This document shows, in pieces, positions 1-8,117 of a stretch of 29,486 nucleotides of DNA. The stretch is from positions 1-29,486 of the forward strand of contig CAJMAW010000020.1 of the NCBI GenBank assembly GCA_905211485.1. The letters are read 5' to 3'. Positions within the stretch are counted from its first letter, which is position 1. Each line of letters begins with the position of its first letter. The stretch is from an uncultured Lentisphaeria bacterium (GTDB lineage: Bacteria; Verrucomicrobiota; Lentisphaeria; Victivallales; UBA1829). Position numbers and translations under genes: made by a program. The notes under the pieces were generated by a model. That model worked only from the letters and a program-made list of their open reading frames with translations, had not been told where the DNA came from and did not search any database.

Positions 1-966
1 GGCGGCGAGGACCCCAAAGTAGCCGTAGTCGAGATAGGAGGCTTTGTTTCCGACGGTTCCATTGAGGGCTTCGATCATGTCCATGCAGGAAAAATAGGAG
101 GCGAATTTCACGTCGTCAAGCAGATCTGCGAGCATGTGGCGGGCGAGGAACGCGGCCTGTTTCCGGGGAGTCCATGCGCCGCCGCGGAGGGCGCCTGCGC
201 CGTCGTCGCGGGACTGTGCGCCGGTTTCCCCCTGAATGATTTCCAGAGCCGGATTCAGACGTTTGCAGAAGGCGCGCAGATAGCGTACCCGGTCGAATCC
301 GGCCTTTTCATCCGTGGAGTAGGCGTGATAGGAAAAGGCGTCGATGAGCCCGGCTGTGTTTCCGGAGGAGAAGACGTCGCTCAGCCATTGCATTCCGGAA
401 CCGCAGAGGACTCCGCCGATGACTTTCGCATCCGGATCCGCCGCCTTGAGCGTCTTTGCCGTAAGAGCGAGCAGTTCTCCGTACTCTTTTCCTGAGACGC
501 CGTGTTTCCAGCACCAGATGCCGTCGGGTTCGTTCCAGACTTCGTAGTAGCGGATGCGTCCTTTGAAATGTCCGGCGAAAGCGGAGACGTAGCGCGTCCA
601 GGCTTTCTTCTGCTCCTCCGTTTTGACGGGAGGGCAGCCGACTGCCCCGAACACTTTGGCAGCCTCCGCATCGTAAAGTCCGTTCCCGTAACAGAGGCAG
701 ACCCAGGGCTGAAGTCCGCGTTTGAGAAGATTGTCCACAATCGAATCCACCCACGCGAAGTCGAAACGCCCCGGAACGGTCTCCGTGCGCGCCCAGCCCG
801 ACTGAATCCGGATCCATTTGACTCCGAGTTCGGCGACTTTGTCATAGGCTTTTTCCGGGTCGAAGACGTTCCGGTCCAGTTTCTCGAATCCGAGTCCGAT
901 CCGCGAATGTTCGATCTGAGAGGAATGAATGGGGGCGACGCTTCCAGTTTTTTTCAAAGGTTTCAT
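1..966 (-). CDS. Clan GH-A glycoside hydrolase (GH39-like), 3' part outside window
   Basis: This frame is open from ATG at 966 to the window edge, giving 322 codons with no stop, so the C-terminus is missing. It reads as a (beta/alpha)8 glycoside hydrolase. Residues 48-58 (LGVKWIRIQSGW) look like the second barrel strand. WNEPD at 144-148 places the acid/base at Glu146, and IIQGETG at 243-249 places the likely nucleophile at Glu247. This layout is typical of GH39 and related retaining clan GH-A enzymes such as beta-xylosidases, but GH5 or GH30-like assignments are not excluded. No signal peptide is visible, so it probably acts on oligosaccharides in the cytoplasm. AAGAGG lies a few bases before the ATG. 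It is the last gene seen of the minus-strand operon, 77 bases after the enolase-superfamily gene. Substrate is unknown. Confidence 0.8.
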   Translation of the reverse strand, partial: MKPLKKTGSVAPIHSSQIEHSRIGLGFEKLDRNVFDPEKAYDKVAELGVKWIRIQSGWARTETVPGRFDFAWVDSIVDNLLKRGLQPWVCLCYGNGLYDAEAAKVFGAVGCPPVKTEEQKKAWTRYVSAFAGHFKGRIRYYEVWNEPDGIWCWKHGVSGKEYGELLALTAKTLKAADPDAKVIGGVLCGSGMQWLSDVFSSGNTAGLIDAFSYHAYSTDEKAGFDRVRYLRAFCKRLNPALEIIQGETGAQSRDDGAGALRGGAWTPRKQAAFLARHMLADLLDDVKFASYFSCMDMIEALNGTVGNKASYLDYGYFGVLAA

Positions 967-1043
967 GGCCTCTTCTGCATCCTTTTTTTTCTTTCTTTTT
1001 ACCGATATCCGGTCCTTGCGGCAAATCCCTGTTGTTTCCCCCT

Positions 1044-2237
1044 TCAGACGGAGGAGGAAGCGGCGGGTTGGAGCCGGTAGTATTTTTGCGATCCGGCGGG
1101 ACGAATGTCGGTGAGCGTGTTGTTGTAATGGCGGAGATTCGTGCGGACGTAGGGATGTTTTTTCAATTCCTCCTCGCGCAGTTCGATGCCGAGTCCGGGG
1201 CGCTTTCCGATGAGCATTTCGCCGTTGCGGATGACGAGCTCTTCATCGGAGATGTCCGCGCGGTAGGGGACGTCCGAGAACATGGTTTCGAGCCTTGCGA
1301 AATTCGGAGTGCATGCCGCAAGCTGAAGGGTTGCCGCATTCGCCACCGGGCCGGAAGGATTGTGCGGACAGAAGGGAATGTGACGCGATTCCGCCATGGA
1401 GGCGATCATGCGCATTTCCAGAATTCCGCCCGCATGGGAGACGTCCGGCTGAACGAAGTCGGCGCATTCATGTTCAAAGAACGTCCGGTACTCGTAGCGG
1501 TTGTAGAGACGTTCGCCGGCGGCGATCGGGACGCGGCTGCGGCGCTTGACTTCCGCGAGCGCTTCGGGACTGTCGGGGGGGACGGGTTCTTCAAACCAGT
1601 AGACGTCGAATTCCTCCAGATGCCGGGCGATGCGCAATGCGGTCGGGATGTTGAATCTCCCGTGTCCTTCGATCAGGAGCTCCATGTCGCTTCCCGCCGA
1701 GCGCGAGACCTCCCGGACGCAGCGGACGGCGCGCTCCAGTTCGTTCTTCTCCAGTTCCAGCCACGCTTTCCCGAAGGGATCCCACTTGACTCCCCGGAAT
1801 CCGGCTTCCCGCGCAGCAACGGCTTTTTCCGCGAATTCCTCCGGCGTTTTCGCGGGTGCGAACCAGCCGTTGACATAGCAGGGAATCGAATCGCGGACTC
1901 TGCCGCCGAGAAGTTCAAAGACGGGGACTCCGAGCGCCTTGCCCTTGATGTCCCACAGCGCCATTTCGATTCCGGCGAGAGCGCTCATCAGGACGGGGCC
2001 GCCCCGCCAGTATGCGTCGCGGTAGCAGTCGCGCCGGAAGAGTTCGATGTTTCCCGGATCCGAGCCGATCAGATAGTACTCCAGATCGTGTATCGCCGCT
2101 TCGACGGTCTGTTCCTTGTATTCGAGGGTGGCTTCTCCCCAGCCGTGGAGTCCGTCCGTGTCGGTTTCCACTTTCACGAAGACCCAGTTCGTCCGGTAGC
2201 AGTTGCAGAGGAAGGTTTTGACAGCTTTGATTTTCAT
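1044..2237 (-). CDS. Enolase-superfamily sugar-acid dehydratase (mandelate racemase/galactonate dehydratase-like)
   Basis: This 397-residue protein has the normal length and the full motif set of the mandelate racemase/muconate lactonizing subgroup. LLIEGHGRFN (187-196) carries the first metal ligand Glu190 and His192, WFEEPVPPD (214-222) the second at Glu216 or 217, and IAAGERLY (238-245) the third at Glu242. CPHNPSGP (290-297) carries the C-terminal barrel histidine, His292. The pattern is closest to D-galactonate dehydratase-type enzymes, which abstract a proton alpha to a carboxylate and eliminate water to give 2-keto-3-deoxy sugar acids. The real substrate cannot be read from sequence. 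Its ATG overlaps the stop of the upstream DUF6259 gene as ATGA, implying translational coupling. With the two dehydrogenases upstream it fits an oxidise-then-dehydrate route for a released sugar. Confidence 0.88.
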   Translation of the reverse strand: MKIKAVKTFLCNCYRTNWVFVKVETDTDGLHGWGEATLEYKEQTVEAAIHDLEYYLIGSDPGNIELFRRDCYRDAYWRGGPVLMSALAGIEMALWDIKGKALGVPVFELLGGRVRDSIPCYVNGWFAPAKTPEEFAEKAVAAREAGFRGVKWDPFGKAWLELEKNELERAVRCVREVSRSAGSDMELLIEGHGRFNIPTALRIARHLEEFDVYWFEEPVPPDSPEALAEVKRRSRVPIAAGERLYNRYEYRTFFEHECADFVQPDVSHAGGILEMRMIASMAESRHIPFCPHNPSGPVANAATLQLAACTPNFARLETMFSDVPYRADISDEELVIRNGEMLIGKRPGLGIELREEELKKHPYVRTNLRHYNNTLTDIRPAGSQKYYRLQPAASSSV

Positions 2238-4333
2238 TTTTCAAACTCCAGAATCAAGAGGGATTCCTTCCCCATTCTGATTTGCAGGCTTCCGTCTTCT
2301 TTTCCCGGGGAGACTTCGTATTCACCCGTTCCGTCGTGGCTCAGAAGACGTTTTGCATCCGGAACGCGGAGCGTGGTTTCCGCAGCTCCGGAGGAAAGGG
2401 TGGCGTCTTCCGGAGTCAGGACGACTCCGATGCGGTTTTCCGTTTCAAAAACATGGTGGAGGATCTCGGAGGAGGAGTTTTCCGCTCCGAGCGTGTCGCG
2501 GAACTCCCCGTTCAGGATCAGAGGCGCGTATTTTGAGCGGAGACGGTTGACTTCGGCAAGATAGGCCTTGTAGTTCGGCGCGGCGTCAATGCTTGCGCGG
2601 CAGCGGTAGATTTCGACGTCGGAGCGCAGGCCGTTGACGACGGCGAGATTGACTCTCCGGCGGACGTCGCTGTCGTCCCGGATTTCCCTGTCCGTCGTGA
2701 CAAGTCCCGGGATGACGTAGCGCGCCACGTTCGGCATGAACGGCTTCGACGGTCCGACAAGTCCATGCACATAATCCGCATATTGAGCCGTCACGTCCGA
2801 AATGATTTCGATCCCGAAACTCATTTCCGGCCGCCGGCTCTTGACGTAGTCCCTGAGTTCCCTGAGCATATCCCTCTTTGCCCGGATCATTCCCATGAAC
2901 GGCACTTCATGTCCGTGCGAGGGATCGCAGCACGGAACCGAAGGCGCATAGCCGAGCTGATCGAAAAACACTCCGTCCGCTCCCAGGTCCATGGCAAGGT
3001 CCGCAAGTTTTTTCAGCACCTCGTGCCACTCCCGGCAGGCGGGGCAGGCGACCGTGAAGTTCTTGTTGCCGAACAGTCTCAGCGCCGTCCCGTTCCCCCC
3101 GAATGGATAGACTTCCTGATGTTCCTGGCCGTTCATGCGCTTCAGACTGATCCTGTGGCCGGTGCTGCGGTAGAATTCCGTCGCCATGTCGATGAGCTGG
3201 CCGTTGAAGTAGAGAATGAGTTTTCCGCCGCGGCGGCGGAATTCGGCGATCTGGGCTTTCAGCGCCTCGAAGCCGCCCTGTGTTTCATCGCAGACGTATT
3301 CCGGATACATGGAGTCGTGTCCGGCGCTGTGCCAGCCGAAGAGAAAGAGCGTGTCGATTCCTGCGCCGAGTCCCGCCTCCAGAAGTTCCGGGAGCTGGTC
3401 GTAGCGGTAGAGAATCTTGCCGTACTGATGGCGCAGAATGATCCGCTGCCAGCCGCGGAGTTCCCGGACAGACTGCGGGATTTCCGGCCGGACATACCAG
3501 CTTTTCAGCCATTCCCTGTAAATGTCCGCCCCCCTGTGCCACGTGCCGTTGTAGAGCGCAAGCACGTACCCGGAGATCCGGCACTTGGAACCCGGTTTCA
3601 GAAAAGGATATTTCACCAGTCCGGCGTCCATTTCCTCTCCGCGTTTGCGGAAGAGCTGGTAGGTCTGCTGAAAAGAGGTATCGTGGCTGCCGACGTAGAG
3701 ACCGCCCTTGTATTCATCCAGCAGATAGAAATTCATCGCCGCGGAACAGCCCGGATAGAGCAGCCCCAGCTGGAGTGCAAGATTGTCCTGAGCCATGTAT
3801 TTTGTGCGTCCGAGTTCCAGAAACGAGGAGAAGTTTTCATGGGCCTCTCCTCCCGCAGCCGACCAGATCAGGCGGTTCTTCTCCGCCAGCGAAAGATTTT
3901 TCAGCATCGGAAACTGGAATTCGCGCAGGACAAGATCGCACGAGGCGTTTTCCAGATCCGCTGTGAACTGAAGAGTCGTCCCGTTTTCTTTCCCGTTTTC
4001 TTTCCCGTTAGTTTTCTTTTCCTCTTTCTCCCTCAGGACCGCTTCGATATGGACGCGGAACCCCCGTTCCCAGCGGTAGTCCAGAAGGAGTTTTCCCGGA
4101 ATGGAGTCATCTGCGGAGAACGTGATTCCGTCTTCATCGGCAGGGAGTTCCTCCTCCAGCGAGGGGCCGTCCTGGTAAATGATGCGCCAGAGTCCGTATC
4201 CGCCGGCATAGTCGCGGCCGCTGACTTTGTTCCGGAAACGGATCAGGCGCCCTCTGGAATCAAGTGTGAATTCAAGCTCATGGTTCTGTAAAGTGTACAT
4301 GATGGATCGGATTGCCTTTTTGTTGTTTTTCAC
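2234..4333 (-). CDS. DUF6259-type glycoside hydrolase-like protein
   Basis: This is a large soluble protein, 699 residues from a GTG at 4333 or 688 from the ATG at 4300; neither start has a convincing ribosome site. The first 250 residues look beta-rich (short strands, LWRIIYQDG, LLDYRWERGFRVHIEAVL), like the N-terminal sandwich of alpha-galactosidase-related enzymes. The middle looks like a TIM barrel (GIDTLFLFGWHSAGHD; KLILYFNGQ; LGADGVFFDQLGY). The Asp residues of the last motif are candidate catalytic groups. The architecture matches the DUF6259 family common in gut PVC bacteria and Bacteroidota, whose substrates are mostly unproven. The tail (LLSHDGTGEYEVSPGKED) resembles a C-terminal beta domain. 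A short Lys-Glu-Asn-Gly repeat interrupts the N-terminal domain. It overlaps the next gene by four bases. Confidence 0.75.
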   Translation of the reverse strand: MKNNKKAIRSIMYTLQNHELEFTLDSRGRLIRFRNKVSGRDYAGGYGLWRIIYQDGPSLEEELPADEDGITFSADDSIPGKLLLDYRWERGFRVHIEAVLREKEEKKTNGKENGKENGTTLQFTADLENASCDLVLREFQFPMLKNLSLAEKNRLIWSAAGGEAHENFSSFLELGRTKYMAQDNLALQLGLLYPGCSAAMNFYLLDEYKGGLYVGSHDTSFQQTYQLFRKRGEEMDAGLVKYPFLKPGSKCRISGYVLALYNGTWHRGADIYREWLKSWYVRPEIPQSVRELRGWQRIILRHQYGKILYRYDQLPELLEAGLGAGIDTLFLFGWHSAGHDSMYPEYVCDETQGGFEALKAQIAEFRRRGGKLILYFNGQLIDMATEFYRSTGHRISLKRMNGQEHQEVYPFGGNGTALRLFGNKNFTVACPACREWHEVLKKLADLAMDLGADGVFFDQLGYAPSVPCCDPSHGHEVPFMGMIRAKRDMLRELRDYVKSRRPEMSFGIEIISDVTAQYADYVHGLVGPSKPFMPNVARYVIPGLVTTDREIRDDSDVRRRVNLAVVNGLRSDVEIYRCRASIDAAPNYKAYLAEVNRLRSKYAPLILNGEFRDTLGAENSSSEILHHVFETENRIGVVLTPEDATLSSGAAETTLRVPDAKRLLSHDGTGEYEVSPGKEDGSLQIRMGKESLLILEFEK
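3980..4015. repeat. 12-bp tandem repeat inside the DUF6259 gene
   Basis: The unit CCCGTTTTCTTT occurs twice exactly (3980-3991, 3992-4003) and a third time with two changes (4004-4015). On the coding strand it encodes the hydrophilic GKEN repeat of a surface loop. Because the unit is a multiple of three, copy changes would keep the frame. Confidence 0.85.
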
Positions 4334-4358
4334 TGAGCTTCAGAAAAGCCGGTTTTTT

Positions 4359-5195
4359 TCAATGAAAATACATGCCGCCGTTGACGTCAAGACAGGCTCC
4401 CGTGATGTAACGGCCGCCTTCGCCCGCAAGGAAGGCTGCGGCGAGTCCGACGTCCCGGACTTTCCCGAGTCCGAGCGGAACTCCCTTCGCCAGGCGTTCC
4501 ACTTCCTCCGCCCCGTGCGTCTGGAAGAGCAGTTCCGTTTCGATGATCCCGGGCGCGATGGCATTGACCGTGATTCCGTAAGGAGCTGCGGTTCTGGCAA
4601 GGGTGCGCGTGAAGGAAAGAATGCCTCCTTTCGTCGCCGCATAATGAACGTGTCCGAAGAGCGCGCCGCGGTGGGCGACGATGCTGCTGATGCTGATGAT
4701 CCGCCCTCCGGATGATTCCTGGTTCTTCATGATTTCCATGGCGGCCTTGGAGCAGAGGAAGACGCTTTTCAGATTGGTCTTCAGAATGAAATCCCAGTCG
4801 TCTTCAGCGGTTTCAAAGATATCCTGCGCCCTGGTGGTGCCGGCGTTGTTGACGAGAATATCGAGTTTTCCGAAACGGCTGCGGATTTCCCCGAAGATGC
4901 GTTCGACTTCCGCTTTCCGGGTAACATCTCCTTTCACCTGGAGCACTTCCGTTCCCTGGGCGCGGAGCTCTTGTGCAAGGGATTCCGCCGCGGCGTCGTC
5001 GCTCCTCCAGTTGATGGCGACATTCGCCCCCTTTTCCGCGAGGACCGAGGCAATCCCCCTGCCCAATCCCCGCGACGCACCCGTAACCAGCGCCGTTTTC
5101 CCCGCCAGATCCAGTCCTCCGTTTCGGCTTCTTCCTCCGCATGAGGGAGCTGTCCGCTTCTGTATGTTCCGTTCTGTATCCTCGTCAGGGCGCAT
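4359..5195 (-). CDS. Short-chain dehydrogenase/reductase (SDR), downstream copy
   Basis: This is a classical SDR of 278 residues from ATG 5195. I chose this start because GGAGGA sits 8 bases upstream; the frame is open further upstream but that part overlaps the previous gene. Motifs are complete: cofactor turn TGASRGLG (38-45), NNAG (116-119), Ser170/171, Tyr185 and Lys189 (YAATK). NWRSDD after the second strand has an Arg, which often goes with NADP(H). The N-terminal 29 residues are longer than usual and polar. Such enzymes oxidise sugar or sugar-acid hydroxyls, or act as 3-oxoacyl reductases; the operon context favours the first. It ends 25 bases before the DUF6259 GTG start and overlaps the upstream SDR by 11 bases. 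Confidence 0.87.
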   Translation of the reverse strand: MRPDEDTERNIQKRTAPSCGGRSRNGGLDLAGKTALVTGASRGLGRGIASVLAEKGANVAINWRSDDAAAESLAQELRAQGTEVLQVKGDVTRKAEVERIFGEIRSRFGKLDILVNNAGTTRAQDIFETAEDDWDFILKTNLKSVFLCSKAAMEIMKNQESSGGRIISISSIVAHRGALFGHVHYAATKGGILSFTRTLARTAAPYGITVNAIAPGIIETELLFQTHGAEEVERLAKGVPLGLGKVRDVGLAAAFLAGEGGRYITGACLDVNGGMYFH

Positions 5196-5955
5196 AATAC
5201 ATTCCTCCGTTGATATTGATGGTTTCTCCAGTGACGTATCCGTTTTTGAGGACGAAGAGCACGGCGTCGGCGATTTCTTCACAGCTTGCGCCGCGTCCGA
5301 GCGGGATGGCGGAGGATTCCTCCCGGTATTTTTCCGGGGTCAGGCGGAGATGGATGTTTTCCGTGACGACCATCCCGGGCGCCACCGTGTTTGCCGTGAT
5401 CCCGTAAGGCGCTCCGTTCTGTGCCCAGGTCCGTGTCAGCACATGCATTCCCGCTTTGGAGATCCCGTATGCGATCATGTCCGGCTCCGCGGGCCGGAAG
5501 GCGCGGACGGAGGAGATGTTGACGATCCTTCCCCACTTCTTCTCCTTCGCCTGTTCAAACAGTTCCCGCGAACAGAGGAACGCCCCTTTCAGATTGACTC
5601 CCAGAACACGGTCGAACCATTCCCCTTCGCTCATTTCTGTTTTCCGTTTCCAGGGATCCAGACGCGCGTTGTTGACGAGGATGTCCACGCCGCCCTCTTT
5701 CTCCTTCAGTTTCCGGAACAGATCCCTGACCTCTTCCTCCTCCGACACGTCGCAGCGTTCGGCAAACGCAATCCCCCCCTGTTTCCGGATTCTCTCCGCC
5801 ACCTCTTCCGCCTTTTCCAGATGATTTGCGCAGACAACGGCAACTCTGCATTCTTCCCTTGCCAGAGCCTCCGCGATTTCCCGACCGATTCCCTGGGAAC
5901 TTCCCGTCACGAGCGCCACTTTGTTTTTGAGTGATTCCATTCTGATCCTGTTCAT
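5185..5955 (-). CDS. Short-chain dehydrogenase/reductase (SDR), upstream copy
   Basis: A second SDR, 256 residues from ATG 5955 (ATGA overlap with the regulator) or 251 from ATG 5940, which has AGGA 8-11 bases upstream. Motifs: TGSSQGIG (17-24), Ser148/149, Tyr163, Lys167 (YGISK) and the NGG near the end. The usual NNAG is NNAR (95-98), a substitution next to the cofactor that is uncommon but tolerated in some sugar SDRs. It is clearly diverged from its neighbour, so this is not a recent duplication. Two SDRs beside an enolase-superfamily dehydratase suggest consecutive oxidations of one released sugar, an inference from context. Confidence 0.86.
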   Translation of the reverse strand: MNRIRMESLKNKVALVTGSSQGIGREIAEALAREECRVAVVCANHLEKAEEVAERIRKQGGIAFAERCDVSEEEEVRDLFRKLKEKEGGVDILVNNARLDPWKRKTEMSEGEWFDRVLGVNLKGAFLCSRELFEQAKEKKWGRIVNISSVRAFRPAEPDMIAYGISKAGMHVLTRTWAQNGAPYGITANTVAPGMVVTENIHLRLTPEKYREESSAIPLGRGASCEEIADAVLFVLKNGYVTGETININGGMYYAP

Positions 5956-6701
5956 CCTGTGATGTTGCTGCGGGTGATGGCCTGGGTCAGGTCCCGGGCT
6001 GTTTCCGCAAGCAGTTGTGCCATTTTCTTCTGAAAATCCGGATTCCTGTAAATTTCGATTTCCACGGAGGCGCCGAGGGCGCCCGCGAATTTTCCATCCC
6101 GGAAAACGGGGAAGGCCATGATGCCCTGTCCGGCATGGGGGTAGGATGCTGAAAAGCTTCCGGCTTCGCGGATGCCGGAGAGGAAGTCCCGCATTTCCTG
6201 TCCCGCGGGGAGGAAGGGGCTTCCCCGGTATTCACGCAGGAGATCCCTTTGCGCGGAAGAGGGGGCAAAGGCGGAAAGGACAAGCCCTGTCGCCGTGCTG
6301 AAAAGATCGTGAAAGCTCAGATTCTGAAGAACGATCTTCAGCTTCCTGCAGTGACATCGATGGAGCAGCACATAACGTTCCAGACCGGCTCTCTCACAGA
6401 AAAGGACTGAAAGCCCGAGTTCCCGGGCGGTTTTTTCCACCGGCATTTCCGCCGCCCGGAGAATTTCCTCCCGGTAGGAAACCTGTTCTGCAAAGGTCAG
6501 TGCGCGCGGCCCCGCCGTATAGCCCTCCTGTCTGGAGATCCGGACCACATAGCCCGCTTCCTGCAGTTCTTTCAGAATACGGGCGCAGGTGGCGGGATTG
6601 ATCCCGAATTTCTCCGCAAGTTCGCTGATCCGGACAGGACGGGGGGATGCTATGACGATCCTTTCCAGAATGGCAAATGTTTTTTCCAGAACCTTGATCA
6701 T
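5952..6701 (-). CDS. IclR-family transcriptional regulator
   Basis: This 249-residue protein has an N-terminal winged helix-turn-helix (about 1-65: LEKTFAILERIV, VRISELAEKFGINPATCARI, then a wing GYVVRISRQEGYTAG) and a C-terminal IclR effector domain (about 80-240, GAFAPSSAQ-like and GALGASVEI strands). Length and layout are standard. IclR proteins bind small carboxylates or sugar-derived ligands and control catabolic operons, often including their own. It is the first gene of the minus-strand operon, starting about 380 bases after a sigma70-like promoter that overlaps an inverted repeat. GGAGGG lies rather far (about 14 bases) from the ATG. It probably autoregulates the hydrolase and dehydrogenase genes behind it. 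Confidence 0.9.
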   Translation of the reverse strand: MIKVLEKTFAILERIVIASPRPVRISELAEKFGINPATCARILKELQEAGYVVRISRQEGYTAGPRALTFAEQVSYREEILRAAEMPVEKTARELGLSVLFCERAGLERYVLLHRCHCRKLKIVLQNLSFHDLFSTATGLVLSAFAPSSAQRDLLREYRGSPFLPAGQEMRDFLSGIREAGSFSASYPHAGQGIMAFPVFRDGKFAGALGASVEIEIYRNPDFQKKMAQLLAETARDLTQAITRSNITG

Positions 6702-7049
6702 TCTTTTTTATTTTCCCTCCAGCTGTCTTGTTCTTTTCCGTTTTTTCTCTTCTGACGTTCCTTCTCAGGATTCCTTTCCGGGATGATTTCCGGGATGAGT
6801 TTTTTTACCGTTCAGCCTTCATCTTTTTTCATCTTTCTTCAACTTCTTTTTCTCTCTCTTTTTTTCTTTCATTATTCCCGTCCCAGTTCATCTTTTCTGC
6901 TTTCCCGTTTTCAGCGGCAGCTGAGGATGCAATGAAAGGAAAAATTCCATTGCCTCTGCAGCCTTTTTGCCGCTCTGGATCCGGAGCTCGGAACGGGAAG
7001 GGGTGTCCTTTGCCCGCCACCTGTCAGACGGAGAAGCTGACGCTTGGTA
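6702..7049 (-). other. Long untranslated leader of the IclR operon, no gene seen
   Basis: About 350 bases separate the operator from the IclR start codon. The strand read as mRNA is strongly purine-rich, rich in AAAGAA-type runs, and shows no conserved-looking frame or recognised riboswitch. Small open frames on both strands here have low-complexity products and no ribosome site. Confidence 0.5.
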
Positions 7050-7070
7050 TTATTTCACATTATGAAATAA
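7050..7070. promoter_or_regulatory. Inverted-repeat operator, probable IclR site
   Basis: TTATTTCA and TGAAATAA form 8-base arms around a 5-base spacer. It lies just downstream of the -10 box of the IclR operon promoter, at about +10 to +30. TTTCA/TGAAA half-sites in a short palindrome suit IclR-family dimers, so autorepression by the first gene is the simplest reading. Confidence 0.6.
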
Positions 7071-7086
7071 AATATCTTATTATAAA

Positions 7087-7115
7087 ATTGTATTCCGTAT
7101 TTTGGAGAAAGTCAA
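7087..7115 (-). promoter_or_regulatory. Sigma70-like promoter of the IclR operon
   Basis: On the minus strand, TTGACT (7110-7115) and TACAAT (7087-7092) are exactly 17 bases apart, each one or two changes from consensus. Predicted start near 7080, directly in front of the operator palindrome. Confidence 0.75.
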
Positions 7116-7312
7116 GGGGAAAATTTCTGAAAGGAAGAATTTTTCAGGGGATTTCCGCTGTGAGGGGGGGAGAGGAGCTGTGAGGAGAAGAAGAGATGCG
7201 GAGTGAGGACGGGGATCTGGAGGGAAAATCCGGAAGGCGGAATTCCTTCACGCATTCTCCACCGGGGGGAAGAGACGAGGCGTGATACTCCCCCGGGAAA
7301 GGAAAAATGATC

Positions 7313-7340
7313 TTGAAAAAGAAGGATTCCGGTGTATATT
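7313..7340 (+). promoter_or_regulatory. Sigma70-like promoter of the Fe-S scaffold/GGGtGRT unit
   Basis: TTGAAA (7313-7318) and TATATT (7335-7340) with a 16-base spacer. Transcription would start near 7347, leaving a leader of about 60 bases that ends in AGGAGG (7396-7401), 6 bases before the ATG. About 200 bases with no recognisable feature separate it from the divergent IclR promoter. Confidence 0.75.
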
Positions 7341-7407
7341 GCAACCTTGATGTTGTTTATCCGTTGGATTCACAGAAACCAAACCTAATCATATCAGGAG
7401 GAAAGCG

Positions 7408-8100
7408 ATGAACTTCACGCACGAAGTCGAGCAGATGGTCTGCGTCGCAAAAGGGCCGAAGCATGGGCCTGCGCCGATTCCGCAGGAAGGCGCATGGACC
7501 AAGGCGAAGGAAGTCAAGGATATTTCCGGCCTTACACACGGAGTCGGCTGGTGTGCGCCTCAGCAGGGCGCCTGCAAACTGACTCTGAATGTCAAGAACG
7601 GAGTGATCGAGGAAGCACTGGTGGAAACGATCGGCTGTTCGGGAATGACCCATTCCGCGGCGATGGCGGCGGAAATTCTTCCCGGGAAGACGATTCTGGA
7701 AGCGCTGAACACCGATTTGGTCTGCGATGCGATCAACACCGCGATGCGTGAACTCTTTCTTCAGATTGTCTACGGGCGGACCCAGACGGCGTTTTCGGAA
7801 GGCGGCCTTCCCATCGGAGCGGGTCTGGAAGACCTCGGCAAAGGGCTTCGCAGCATCACCGGGACCATGTACGGCACGAGCGCCAAGGGCGTGCGTTATC
7901 TGGAGATGGCCGAAGGCTATGTCACCGCGATTGCTCTGGATGAGGAAGACAAGGTGATCGGCTACCAGTTCATCAAAATCGGCCAGATGCTTGATGCCAT
8001 TCAGAAAGGCATGGATGCGAACGAGGCTGTTAAGAAATTCACCGGCACTTACGGGCGTTTTGCCGATGCGGTGAAAACCATCAACCCGCGTCAGCAGTAA
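7408..8100 (+). CDS. Iron-sulfur cluster assembly scaffold-like protein
   Basis: This 230-residue protein starts at an ATG with an ideal AGGAGG six bases away. It resembles the NifU/IscU-like scaffold family that accompanies GGGtGRT genes. Conserved-looking cysteines sit at Cys49 (GVGWCAPQQGAC), Cys56 and Cys77 (ETIGCSGMTHSA), the spacing expected for a three-cysteine cluster or zinc site in a U-type fold. The second half (about 120-230) is an extra domain not found in IscU, with GYVTAIALDEEDKVIGYQF strands and a helical tail. The stop TAA shares a base with the ATG at 8100, and a better start for the next gene lies 17 bases on. The pair is conserved as a unit in many anaerobes, but its exact role is not established. 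Confidence 0.82.
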   Translation: MNFTHEVEQMVCVAKGPKHGPAPIPQEGAWTKAKEVKDISGLTHGVGWCAPQQGACKLTLNVKNGVIEEALVETIGCSGMTHSAAMAAEILPGKTILEALNTDLVCDAINTAMRELFLQIVYGRTQTAFSEGGLPIGAGLEDLGKGLRSITGTMYGTSAKGVRYLEMAEGYVTAIALDEEDKVIGYQFIKIGQMLDAIQKGMDANEAVKKFTGTYGRFADAVKTINPRQQ

Positions 8101-8117
8101 TGAGGGAGTACGTTGAA

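Noticed and set aside
5196..5282. 29-residue N-terminal extension of the downstream SDR
   Set aside because: It overlaps the upstream SDR coding region and lacks a ribosome site; ATG 5195 has GGAGGA at ideal distance.
6728..7183. Open frames in the IclR leader on both strands
   Set aside because: Products are Phe/Ser-rich or Lys/Glu-rich low complexity, reflecting the pyrimidine/purine bias; no ribosome site.
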